Shown: one piece after another, positions 15,969-23,250 of the stretch | Position numbering within the stretch: the stretch's first letter is position 1 | Layout of the letters: each line of letters opens with the position of its first letter | Virus record (IMG/VR): IMGVR_UViG_3300036985_002657 | Location: 1-64,000 of that record | Reading direction: 5' to 3' (one strand) | DNA length: 64,000 bases | Source: a virus | The notes under the pieces: model-generated | Seen by the model: only the letters and a program-made list of their open reading frames with translations | What the model was told of the DNA's origin: nothing | Database searches by the model: none | Translations under genes and position numbers: made by a program

Positions 15969-16933
15969 CCGTCGAGAGCTACGTCCACGAAGAAGGCACC
16001 GCGTTCAGCGCGTTGCCAGAAATCTACCAGATCGAACTGACGAATCACTGCAACCTCGCCTGCCCCATGTGTTTGCGCACAACGGGCATGGTGCGGCGTC
16101 CGCAGTTCCTCGACCGCGGTCTGATCCAGAAGATGCTCGCGCGCGGCGACTTCGCAGGCACGGCGTACACCGAGCTCCAGATGGCGGGCGAGCCGACGCT
16201 GCACCCAGAGCTCGGCGGCATCATCGACGATCTCAAGACCTACGGGCTACTGGTGGGAGCCAGCACGCACGGGCACGAGATCCAGCGGAAGCCAGGCGTG
16301 CTCGAGGCGCTCCTCAAGCTCGACGCGCTGACGATCAGCGTGGACTCGGTGGACCCTGAGATGTACGCCGCGATGCGTCCGCCGACGCAGCTCGACCACC
16401 TCATCGCAGCGATCGATGCGTTCGTGGTGGCCGCGCGCAAGCTGCCCACCCGCCCGCTCGTCGAGCTCCAGCTCATCCAGACCGTGAAGGAGCGCGGACT
16501 CGGCGACGCAAACCTCGATGCGCTTCATCGCGTCATGCAGGAGCGGGGCTGGGGCGACGTGTGTACGGCGCGCGTGCAGGGTGACTGCTTCCCCGAGATG
16601 CAGAACGTCGTGCAACTCGGCACCCGCAAGCGGAACGCCGATCTCTGCATCAACCCCTGGTCGTCGGTCTCGATGCTGGCGAGCGGGCAGGTCGTGTCCT
16701 GCTGCTACATCTTCGAGGCTGCTACCGACGCCGTCAACAGCTACGGCAATCTGAGCACGAACACGCTGGCGGAGGTCTGGGCTTCCGCTGCCGTGCAGGC
16801 GATGCGCGTGTCGCAGAAGACCGGCGAGCTTCGCGACGCCTGCCGTAGCTGCTTCCTCAAGAGCCCCACGCTGATCCACCAGAACATCGTGGCGCGCCTC
16901 GTTCGCAATCGAGCCATGCAGGAGAGAACATGA
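15965..16933 (+). CDS. Radical SAM enzyme with SPASM domain
   Basis: A 322-residue radical SAM protein. CNLACPMC at 29-36 is the CX3CX2C motif binding the [4Fe-4S] cluster, followed by MAGEPTLHPEL (the GGE-like SAM site). The C-terminal part is SPASM-like: DLCINPWSSVSML, a Gly-rich strand with VSCCYIF, YGNL, EVW, and a final CRSC, which would bind auxiliary clusters. It could carry out difficult chemistry on a base, sugar or peptide. Being coupled by ATGA overlaps between a glycosyltransferase and a kinase suggests it acts in the same modification pathway. Its substrate is unknown. Confidence 0.8.
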   Translation: MTVESYVHEEGTAFSALPEIYQIELTNHCNLACPMCLRTTGMVRRPQFLDRGLIQKMLARGDFAGTAYTELQMAGEPTLHPELGGIIDDLKTYGLLVGASTHGHEIQRKPGVLEALLKLDALTISVDSVDPEMYAAMRPPTQLDHLIAAIDAFVVAARKLPTRPLVELQLIQTVKERGLGDANLDALHRVMQERGWGDVCTARVQGDCFPEMQNVVQLGTRKRNADLCINPWSSVSMLASGQVVSCCYIFEAATDAVNSYGNLSTNTLAEVWASAAVQAMRVSQKTGELRDACRSCFLKSPTLIHQNIVARLVRNRAMQERT

Positions 16934-17787
16934 TCAACGGCAAGAAGATGATCGCGCTGACCGGCGTAGAGAGCACGGGGAAGACGACGCTCACCACGGT
17001 GCTCACTGGGAGGCTGCGCACGCGCGGCATCTTGGCGGAGTCCGTGGGGGAGGCAGGCGCGGCGTCGCCCTTCCCCGGCGCGTTTCTCGACTCCGGCTAC
17101 GCAGGCTGGATGTACCTGATCGGCAACAAGATGGCGCTCGAGGTCACGAAGGCTACGCGCGCCAACGTCAACGTCGTGGTCTGCGATCGCACGCTGATGG
17201 ACTACGGGCTCTACTTCAAGACGCGCTTCCCAGGTCAGCCGATGGCAGAGGAAATCTTCGCACTAGCGCAGGAGTGGATCAGGCAGTACGACATGATCTT
17301 CTATCTGCCCCGCGCAGGCAGCACCTACCGGCAGGACGGCTACCGCGCTTCGCCCGCCGAGAACTACTGGCACGCGAAGGCGGACGCCGCCTACCTCGAG
17401 TTCTGGTCGGCGAACCCGCGCGCAACGTGCGTGCCGCAGGGCTTCGACTACCGGGAGCGCGGCGAGTTCGTCTACCACAAGGTCATTGAGAACCTGCTCG
17501 GGGAGACGAAGGCATCCCGCGCCTACGAGTACCTGCGCGAGTGGCTCAACGCGAACGGCGTGCGCGTGCTCGCCGTTCACCCGCGAGGCTCGCAGTCGAT
17601 CACAGAGACCAAGACGCCCCGCCCCGACAGCGATGCCGACGCGGTGATCATCGTGGACGGCGATGCCGACTACGCGCAGAGCGCCGCGACGATGTTCGCG
17701 CAGCATCGCGCCAACGTCGAGAAGGTGCTCCAGCACGATCTCGACCTCTGCTTCTCCCCTCGGCACCTCGCGGCGCACGAGCTCTGA
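16930..17787 (+). CDS. P-loop kinase, NadR/AAA_28-like, with C-terminal extension
   Basis: A 285-residue P-loop protein with Walker A GVESTGKT (12-19), VVVCDRTLMDYGLYF near 75-90 and a lid-like segment TYRQDGYR. This pattern fits the nucleoside/NadR-like kinase group (AAA_28). About 75 extra C-terminal residues (from VLAVHPRGSQ) are unusual. Phages that hypermodify DNA often encode a P-loop kinase that phosphorylates a base side chain; this could act with the radical SAM and glycosyltransferase neighbours. The overlap ATGA upstream and TGATG downstream link it to both neighbours. Confidence 0.75.
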   Translation: MINGKKMIALTGVESTGKTTLTTVLTGRLRTRGILAESVGEAGAASPFPGAFLDSGYAGWMYLIGNKMALEVTKATRANVNVVVCDRTLMDYGLYFKTRFPGQPMAEEIFALAQEWIRQYDMIFYLPRAGSTYRQDGYRASPAENYWHAKADAAYLEFWSANPRATCVPQGFDYRERGEFVYHKVIENLLGETKASRAYEYLREWLNANGVRVLAVHPRGSQSITETKTPRPDSDADAVIIVDGDADYAQSAATMFAQHRANVEKVLQHDLDLCFSPRHLAAHEL

Positions 17788-18743
17788 TGCGAGTCTATCT
17801 CGCCGCGCCTGCGCAACTGTACCAGTACCACACGCCGTTCCAGGCGCGGCGACTGCTGATCTCCTTCGTCAAGATGAGTTGGGGCGTGGAGAAGTTCCAG
17901 CTAGCTCTCGACAACGCGAAACCCACACACGGGTATTGCGTGGACTCCGGCGCGCACGTCTGGCTGTCGATGTTCTTCAAGAAGCAGGAGAAGCCGCCGA
18001 TGGCAAAGGTCGAACAGACCATCGAGCGGTTTCTCCCGATGGTGCAACAACTGTCGGGCGACCCGCAGTTCGTCGTCGATCTCGACATCCAGCGCATCTA
18101 CGGTCTGCCGGTGATCGACGGCTGGCGCAAGACCATCTGGCAGCCCTTCGAGCGCGCGTCCGGCATCCGAGTCTGCTACGTCTGGCACCCGTCCGACGGG
18201 GAGGCGCGCTGGGAAGAACTGCTCGCCGATCCTGACGTTCACTACCTGGGGATGGGCTCGAGCTTCAAGATGATGCCCGTCGAGGCGTGGGCTCGTCTCG
18301 TCTACCGCGCCTACCAGGCAGGCAAGCCGGTGCATGGCTTTGCGAAGATCAACGCGAAGTATCTGATGAAGGTTCCCTTCTACTCCGTGGACTCGACATC
18401 CTGGGCGTCAGGATCGTTCTTCGGCACCGTCCCGCATTTCAACGCAACAACCGGCGCGATCAATCAACGATCCGTCGGCGACAAGGCTCGGCAGAACGTC
18501 GGTGCAGCAGCGGTGCTGACTCGGTTGGCAGTCACCGCGCAGGGTAAGATCAAGGCAGACCTACTCCAAAGGGGTGCGTTCATTGGAAAAGATTACCAAT
18601 CGTTCTACCAAAACGGCGTCGATCAGTACACCCGGTTCGAGGCGTGGTTCACCGCCTACTGGAAAGCCCGAGGAGTCGACTGGGACGCCCAGCTCGCTCG
18701 CCACGGAAACCTCGGGCCTCCCGACTCTCTCGATCCCAGATGA
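17787..18743 (+). CDS. dpdA: DpdA-like DNA guanine transglycosylase (TGT superfamily)
   Basis: A 318-residue protein resembling phage DpdA proteins, which replace guanine in DNA with a 7-deazaguanine. Visible signatures are VDSGAHVW (52-59), VVDLDIQ (96-102), VHGFAKI (182-188) and YSVDSTSW (199-206), consistent with a TIM-barrel whose aspartates act in base exchange. The context is diagnostic: folE, a QueD-like gene and queE lie in the same operon, and there is no queuosine tRNA gene set. It follows the kinase with a one-base overlap (TGATG). I cannot tell which DpdA subfamily it belongs to. Confidence 0.75.
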   Translation: MRVYLAAPAQLYQYHTPFQARRLLISFVKMSWGVEKFQLALDNAKPTHGYCVDSGAHVWLSMFFKKQEKPPMAKVEQTIERFLPMVQQLSGDPQFVVDLDIQRIYGLPVIDGWRKTIWQPFERASGIRVCYVWHPSDGEARWEELLADPDVHYLGMGSSFKMMPVEAWARLVYRAYQAGKPVHGFAKINAKYLMKVPFYSVDSTSWASGSFFGTVPHFNATTGAINQRSVGDKARQNVGAAAVLTRLAVTAQGKIKADLLQRGAFIGKDYQSFYQNGVDQYTRFEAWFTAYWKARGVDWDAQLARHGNLGPPDSLDPR

Positions 18744-18768
18744 GTTCGGCGTCGTCCGCTTCGGCGAC

Positions 18769-19419
18769 ATGAGGCTCGGGATGGTCGAGACGACTCGGCT
18801 CGAGCAGCGCCGAGACAACCCGCGCGCTATGAGCACGTCGGAGTACGAGACCCTGAAGCGATCGATGGACAAGTTCGGCTTCAAGAGTTTCGTCGTCGCG
18901 GAGGAGATCGAGCCAGGCCGCTACGGTGTGATCGACGGCCACCACCGCTGGCGCGCTGCGACAGAGCGCGGAATGGCGCGCATCCCGGTCGTGCTGCTCG
19001 ATAGCGGCACCGACAAGTCCTGGGCGGACCTCGCCATGCTGACGTTCAACGTCACCGGCGACCCGCAGGAGGACAAGTACGTCGAGCTCCTCGCCGAGCT
19101 CACCACGCTGCTCGGTGCCGAGACAACGGCGCTGTTCACGGCGCTGGACACCAACTTCCTCGAATCCTTCGGCAAGAACATGGCGGAGACGATGGACGCC
19201 GCAGACGCCGCTACTGCCGCCGCAGGTGGCGAGGAAGCGGGCTGGCAAGGTCGCCCGATCCTCGTTGAGTTCCCGCGTGTCGATGATGTGGTGGCGCTGT
19301 TCGCCGAAGTGACTGCGCTGACTGGGGAGACAGTGCTTGGGCGTGCTGTACTCACCGCACTTCGCGAGTGGGTGAAGATCAAGCGTCCCGCACAAGACAC
19401 AGTGCAGGAGGTCGAATGA
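18769..19419 (+). CDS. ParB/sulfiredoxin-like domain protein, possible DpdB analogue
   Basis: A 216-residue protein with the ParB/Srx motif VIDGHHRWRAATERG and the preceding RRDNPRAMSTSEYETL and KFGFKSFVV. Bacterial Dpd islands pair the transglycosylase DpdA with DpdB, a ParB/Srx-like protein; here the gene follows dpdA directly, so a similar partnership is likely. The start is uncertain: the frame stays open back to GTG 18574 inside dpdA, and residues just before ATG 18769 (IPDEFGVVRFGD) look protein-like, so the true start may be further upstream or use a rare codon. The stop overlaps queE as ATGA. Confidence 0.7.
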   Translation: MRLGMVETTRLEQRRDNPRAMSTSEYETLKRSMDKFGFKSFVVAEEIEPGRYGVIDGHHRWRAATERGMARIPVVLLDSGTDKSWADLAMLTFNVTGDPQEDKYVELLAELTTLLGAETTALFTALDTNFLESFGKNMAETMDAADAATAAAGGEEAGWQGRPILVEFPRVDDVVALFAEVTALTGETVLGRAVLTALREWVKIKRPAQDTVQEVE

Positions 19420-20096
19420 TCAAGCTCCAGCGATACGCGGTCACAGAAATCTTCCACACCATCCAGGGCGAAGGGCATCACGCAGGCACGGCGGCGGTCT
19501 TCATCCGTTTTGCAGGCTGCAATATGTGGGGCGGGCACGTCGAGAACAATGGCCGCCGCGCAGCCGCCGAAGCGCAGGAGGCGCACTGCCCGCTGTGGTG
19601 CGACACGGACTTCCGCGTTCGCGAGGTGCTGACGAGCGCGGAGATCCTCACCCGCGTCGGCAAGTTGCCGGGCGCACAGATGGTGGTGCTGACCGGCGGT
19701 GAGCCGCTGCTCCAGCTCACCTACGAGTTGATCGAGGAGCTCTACCGCCTGTTCGGCATGGTCGCTGTCGAGACGAACGGCACGCTGACGCCGCCCGCCA
19801 ACAGCCGATCGCTGCTCTGGCTGACGATGTCGCCGAAGGTCGCACCAGCGAAGATCAAGCTGCGCAACCCCAACGAGATCAAGGTCGTGTTCCCTGACTA
19901 CAATCCGCTCGACTACCTGCCATTCGCGGGCAAGCAGACGCGGCTGTTCGTGCAGCCGCGTGCGACGTGCGAGACGCAGACCGTCGGTAGGAGCCTGCTC
20001 GCGCCGGACGTGATCGGTGCGGCAGCGAACTTCGTTCTCACCCACCCCGAGTGGAGACTGAGTCTCCAAACCCACAAGTTGGTAGGTCTGCCCTAA
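19416..20096 (+). CDS. queE: 7-carboxy-7-deazaguanine synthase (QueE)
   Basis: A 226-residue radical SAM enzyme that makes CDG from 6-carboxy-tetrahydropterin. It has FHTIQGEG near 13-20, FAGCNMW (Cys35), CPLWCDTDF (Cys58, Cys62), LTGGEPLLQ and VETNGTL, all typical of QueE. The cluster cysteines are spaced CX22CX3C, longer than the CX3CX2C of most radical SAM enzymes and than the CX14CX2C known in Burkholderia QueE. AGGAGG lies three bases before the ATG, which overlaps the ParB-like stop. It is the last gene of the modification operon. Confidence 0.9.
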   Translation: MIKLQRYAVTEIFHTIQGEGHHAGTAAVFIRFAGCNMWGGHVENNGRRAAAEAQEAHCPLWCDTDFRVREVLTSAEILTRVGKLPGAQMVVLTGGEPLLQLTYELIEELYRLFGMVAVETNGTLTPPANSRSLLWLTMSPKVAPAKIKLRNPNEIKVVFPDYNPLDYLPFAGKQTRLFVQPRATCETQTVGRSLLAPDVIGAAANFVLTHPEWRLSLQTHKLVGLP

Positions 20097-20123
20097 AGCA
20101 ACCCAATGTGTTAGGCTCTTGCG

Positions 20124-21005
20124 ATGCTAAAGAACTGCCGACGCTGTGATCAACCGTTTGAGGCGCTGCGCGCGATGGCGTACTGCTCGGACAACTGTCG
20201 TGATCAGTACGACCCAGATCGTTTCTGGGCGAAGGTCGATCGCAGCGCGGGGCCGCTGGCGTGCTGGCCGTGGCTCGGCTCGTGCGATCCCAAGGGCTAC
20301 GGTTGGTTCAGCGTGGGTAAGACCATGCGACACGCGCACCGCGTCGCGCTCGAACTGCATCTTGGCCGCCGACTCACGCCGACTGAGTACGCACTGCACA
20401 CCTGCGACAACCCACCATGCTGCAACGTGCATCCTGATCATGTTCACCAGGGAACCGCACTCGACAACTGCGCCGAGATGTACGCGCGCGGGCGGGATGC
20501 CAAAGCACGCGGAACAGCAAACGCGGCTACAAAGCTCACGGGTACACAGGTACGCGAGATCCGCGCCGTGCGGGCCGAGTGGCTAGCCGCCCACCCCGGC
20601 CGGGTGCGCGTGGAACGCGGCTCGCCAATCTCGACAGGTGTGCTGGCCGCCAAGTACGGTGTCAGCACCGCGACGATCACTGCTGTCGTAAAACAACGAA
20701 CCCACAAAGATCGGACTGCCCTGATGAAACAGCTATCCCTGTTCGCCCCCGGCGACAACACTGAGATCCTCCCCGCCAACACCCACCCGCTGCCCTACAT
20801 CCAAGTCGGGATGCGGCTGAAGCTGCGCAAGGGCGGAACGAAGTTCACCGTGACTTCGATCGATGAAGTCGAAGTCACGACGCGAGCTCTCTGCATCTGG
20901 GTCGGCGGTAAGCAGACGAGCGAGGACTGCCTGTACTTGCGCGAGCAGGCGTGGCTCGCCGAAGCGTTCGATCCGTCGTGCGCTGCGAGCGAAGCGCGCC
21001 GCTGA
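20124..21005 (+). CDS. HNH endonuclease with zinc finger and extra C-terminal domains
   Basis: A 293-residue protein. An N-terminal CRRC and CSDNC zinc finger precedes an HNH_3-type core: CWPWLGSCDPKGYGWF, HRVALELHLG, LHTCDNPPCCNVHPDHV. A helix-turn-helix-like segment (KLTGTQVREIRAVR, then TGVLAAKYGVSTATI) follows, as in homing endonucleases with NUMOD-like DNA-binding parts. The last 90 residues look like a small beta domain. It is not coupled to queE by overlap and may be a free-standing mobile endonuclease at the end of the left gene set. A strong terminator follows. Confidence 0.8.
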   Translation: MLKNCRRCDQPFEALRAMAYCSDNCRDQYDPDRFWAKVDRSAGPLACWPWLGSCDPKGYGWFSVGKTMRHAHRVALELHLGRRLTPTEYALHTCDNPPCCNVHPDHVHQGTALDNCAEMYARGRDAKARGTANAATKLTGTQVREIRAVRAEWLAAHPGRVRVERGSPISTGVLAAKYGVSTATITAVVKQRTHKDRTALMKQLSLFAPGDNTEILPANTHPLPYIQVGMRLKLRKGGTKFTVTSIDEVEVTTRALCIWVGGKQTSEDCLYLREQAWLAEAFDPSCAASEARR

Positions 21006-21029
21006 ACTCCCAACAACCAAAAGCAGAGA

Positions 21030-21059
21030 GGGCCGCGAGAGTGATCTCGCGGCCCTTTT
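21030..21059. terminator. Intrinsic terminator between convergent gene sets
   Basis: GGGCCGCGAGA (21030-21040) and TCTCGCGGCCC (21045-21055) form a perfect 11-bp stem with a GTGA loop, followed by TTTTCGTTT on the plus strand. On the minus strand the hairpin is followed by TCTCTGCTTTTGG, so it may also stop leftward transcripts. It lies between the plus-strand HNH gene and the minus-strand endolysin, where opposing transcripts meet. Confidence 0.92.
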
Positions 21060-21066
21060 CGTTTGG

Positions 21067-21750
21067 CTAGTAGAGCGCCGTCGCGCTCGGTTCCCACAAC
21101 GCCGGGATCTGCTTCCCGTCGCCGAACGTCTGTTGCGGGCGAGTCTTGAGCCCGAGGATCGGCACAGCGAAGTCGAGAACGACCGCGCGCCAGATACCCT
21201 CACCGGGGTCACTGGGCTTGCCGCCGTTGCTCTGCCGGTGCGCGTAGACGAACTCGATCGGCATCCCCGCCTTGCGCCCCTCCTCGACGAGAAAGCGCAA
21301 CGCCGCCTGCGCGGTGGCGATCGTGAGCTCGTCAAGCGGAGTCGGCTTGCCGCCCCACGTCGTCGTGATGTCCTCACGCTTCGGCGTTGTCGAGTCATCG
21401 AGCAGGCCGGGATACATCCCCTCGATCTCGAGGCCGAGAGTCGGGCCGTTCAACTCGTTGCCGTGGTAAAGATACCAGGGCAGCGGGGCAGTGATGACGT
21501 AGTTGCCGTCACGGAACGCGACTGCGTGGGCGGGAATCCCCATCGCCCGCAGGTGCTTCTTCGTCTGATCTGCGGGGCCGAAGACACAGGCGGTCTGGTG
21601 AACCGTGATCCCGGTCACGAGTTTCGGATCGCGCGAGTACGTCTTGCCCTTGACGATCCTGCTCGTGGCGACTATCGACCCATCGTTCTTGTGTTTGCGC
21701 GGGAACGGATCAGTCTGCTCTCCGCGCCAGTCGAGACAGACAGGCGTCAT
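21067..21750 (-). CDS. Endolysin, N-acetylmuramoyl-L-alanine amidase
   Basis: A 227-residue amidase_2-type enzyme that cleaves the amide between MurNAc and the peptide of peptidoglycan. ITVHQTA (His51) and YAHRQSNGG followed by SDPG give the likely zinc histidines and acidic ligand; TLGLEIEG is the central strand. No secretion signal is evident, so it should need the holin. I start it at ATG 21750, which overlaps the stop of the small membrane gene upstream (ATGA); the longer frame from 21807 runs through that gene. It is the last gene transcribed on the minus strand. Confidence 0.85.
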   Translation of the reverse strand: MTPVCLDWRGEQTDPFPRKHKNDGSIVATSRIVKGKTYSRDPKLVTGITVHQTACVFGPADQTKKHLRAMGIPAHAVAFRDGNYVITAPLPWYLYHGNELNGPTLGLEIEGMYPGLLDDSTTPKREDITTTWGGKPTPLDELTIATAQAALRFLVEEGRKAGMPIEFVYAHRQSNGGKPSDPGEGIWRAVVLDFAVPILGLKTRPQQTFGDGKQIPALWEPSATALY

Positions 21751-21863
21751 CGTCCGTGCCCGAGCGCACAGGCCGCGACGGTTGTGATGATCATCGCCAT
21801 CCCCCACAGCAGGCAGGCCGTGAGAACGAGGCGGTCGCGCGTCGCTGCGCTGTAGCGGGTCAC
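21747..21863 (-). CDS. 38-residue membrane protein in lysis cassette
   Basis: A short frame from GTG 21863 to TGA overlapping the endolysin ATG. It encodes a basic N-terminus (TRYSAATRDR) and one hydrophobic segment (LVLTACLLWGMAMIITTVAA). Both ends use four-base overlaps with neighbours. One-helix proteins next to holins often act as antiholins or pinholins, but that is inference from position. Confidence 0.6.
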   Translation of the reverse strand: MTRYSAATRDRLVLTACLLWGMAMIITTVAACALGHGR

Positions 21864-22045
21864 GACGCCACAGGCGGTTGCGCGCCCGGCTTGTGCGTGA
21901 ACGTCACGAGGATGACAGCGAGTATGCCGAGCGTCTGGCGAACCCACTCCGGCGTTTCGGGTGGCAGCACAGGCATCACGGCAGCGATGATCGCCACTCC
22001 TGCGACCGACCACGCGACGATCTGATTCGATGATGGCGCTTTCAT
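21860..22045 (-). CDS. Putative holin, two membrane segments
   Basis: A 61-residue protein with two predicted membrane helices (IVAWSVAGVAIIAAVMPVL and TLGILAVILVTFT) separated by a short polar turn (PPETPEWVRQ). Size, topology and location upstream of the endolysin fit a small class II-type holin that would release the endolysin to the periplasm. GGAG lies seven bases before the ATG. Confidence 0.65.
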   Translation of the reverse strand: MKAPSSNQIVAWSVAGVAIIAAVMPVLPPETPEWVRQTLGILAVILVTFTHKPGAQPPVAS

Positions 22046-22371
22046 GGCTTGATCTCCTTCGGGCAGTTACTCACTCGGCAACTCCGAAGTGCTAGGTCGC
22101 GCTCATCGCGCATCTTCTCGACGTTACCGCGCATCCGAACAAGTGCAATCTCCGAAGCAAAGAGCTTGTCTCGGAGCGCCTGCTTCGCCGCTTCGCTGTC
22201 TGCACGTTCGGTGTCGCGTGCGTTCTCGAGCATCGCGTGTTGCGTGCGAAGATGGTCGATCTCATCAGTGCGGGCTTGCCACGACGAGGACATTCGTGTT
22301 GCGACTGCGCGCACCGCGACTACCACCGATGGCGTCGCGGCGAGCGCGGTGAGGGCTTGCCATAACGTCAT
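22042..22371 (-). CDS. Probable inner-membrane spanin (Rz-like)
   Basis: A 109-residue protein with an N-terminal hydrophobic segment (ALTALAATPSVVVAVRAVA) followed by a long charged coiled coil (DHLRTQHAMLENARDTERAD and onward) and a C-terminal pair of cysteines. That is the architecture of i-spanins, which connect inner and outer membranes with a partner lipoprotein to finish Gram-negative lysis. A candidate lipoprotein is at 22983-23228. ATG 22371 lies after the stop of the preceding gene; its ribosome site is weak. Confidence 0.6.
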   Translation of the reverse strand: MTLWQALTALAATPSVVVAVRAVATRMSSSWQARTDEIDHLRTQHAMLENARDTERADSEAAKQALRDKLFASEIALVRMRGNVEKMRDERDLALRSCRVSNCPKEIKP

Positions 22372-22387
22372 GGCCCCGACTGTAGCA

Positions 22388-22795
22388 TCAGGGCAGGGAC
22401 CGCAACGAGGATTCAAGCACGAACGGACTGACCGGCATCACTGCGTCTCGCAGAGTGCCGCGCGCCAGCCAGATGTCGTAGACATACCGACCTGGGTCCG
22501 TGTAGCTGAACGCCGTTGCAGGTATCGAGAACACCGCACACCCGCTCAGTGGGGCGAAGACTACGGTGCCTGCGAGTACCAGAATCCGCTCGTCGCTGCT
22601 CGGTGTCCGCTTCACGGTGAGCTCGAGCGTGGCTCCTGTCAGGTCGATAGGAGCGCCGTCAGACCCGACCACGCGCAACGCCACGTCGAGTGTGCTGCCG
22701 CGCGTGTAGCGCAACGTCGTGCGAGGATTGACGGGCACGCCGGTATCCCGCGCGCCTGCCATCTCCACGACACCCGTGAGGCCGACGGCAGCCAT
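22388..22795 (-). CDS. Beta-rich tail protein, BppU N-terminal-like
   Basis: A 135-residue beta-rich protein. The pattern RGSTLDVALRVVGSDGAPIDLTGATLELTVKR resembles the immunoglobulin-like N-terminal domain seen in baseplate upper proteins (BppU) and similar phage structural proteins. It could attach to baseplate or tail components. The start overlaps the stop of the upstream small gene (TGATG). The function is uncertain. Confidence 0.55.
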   Translation of the reverse strand: MAAVGLTGVVEMAGARDTGVPVNPRTTLRYTRGSTLDVALRVVGSDGAPIDLTGATLELTVKRTPSSDERILVLAGTVVFAPLSGCAVFSIPATAFSYTDPGRYVYDIWLARGTLRDAVMPVSPFVLESSLRSLP

Positions 22796-22986
22796 CAGGT
22801 CGCGTGATGCTTCTTGTCGAGGTCCGCGTCAGTCTTGGCGCGCTCGACCGTCAGCGTTGCGTCGAGTACGGCGAGGAACTTGTCCCGTCCGCCGACCTTC
22901 GAGAACAGCGCGAACAGCGCGGGCGTCGCGTCGGCGAGTGCTCGAACGAAGTCGAGCGCGATGGTTCCTGCGCTGGTCGGCATCAC
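22795..22986 (-). CDS. 63-residue protein of unknown function
   Basis: A short helical protein (MMPTSAGTIALDFVRALADA, later VERAKTDADLDKKHHAT). It overlaps both neighbours by one or four bases, which supports translation. The mixed hydrophobic/charged helices do not form an obvious membrane segment. Located between the putative o-spanin and the BppU-like gene. Confidence 0.55.
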   Translation of the reverse strand: MMPTSAGTIALDFVRALADATPALFALFSKVGGRDKFLAVLDATLTVERAKTDADLDKKHHAT

Positions 22987-23228
22987 TGCGCTCCTTCGAT
23001 GGCGGCGAGCGCGGCGTCGCAGCGAGTACGCTCGGCGGCGAGGTCACTTCGATCCTGCTCCGCAGTCGTGCCCTGCCGGTCCACGATGGCGCGCTCGTTC
23101 TGCGTGCACTGCGTGACTTCTGTCGTGTACCGCAGCCGCAGTTCGGCGTTCGGTGTGCACGATCCGAGGACGATGAACGCCGCGCCGATGAGTGCCAGGG
23201 CCGCGTGCGTCGGTGTGATGTCTCGCAT
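22983..23228 (-). CDS. Small lipoprotein, possible outer-membrane spanin
   Basis: An 81-residue protein with a hydrophobic signal (HAALALIGAAFIVLGSC) ending in a lipobox-like LGSC, so the mature protein would begin at Cys24. The rest is a charged coiled-coil-like stretch. Size and layout match o-spanins, the partner of the i-spanin-like protein at 22042-22371, although the two genes are separated by two others rather than nested. Coupled to the next gene by ATGA. Confidence 0.6.
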   Translation of the reverse strand: MRDITPTHAALALIGAAFIVLGSCTPNAELRLRYTTEVTQCTQNERAIVDRQGTTAEQDRSDLAAERTRCDAALAAIEGAQ

Positions 23229-23250
23229 GGTGTTCTTCTATCACGGCCCG

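Noticed and set aside
18574-18768. Frameshift fusion of DpdA with the ParB-like protein
   Set aside because: The ParB-like frame is open into dpdA, but I see no slippery sequence and ATG 18769 gives a complete domain.
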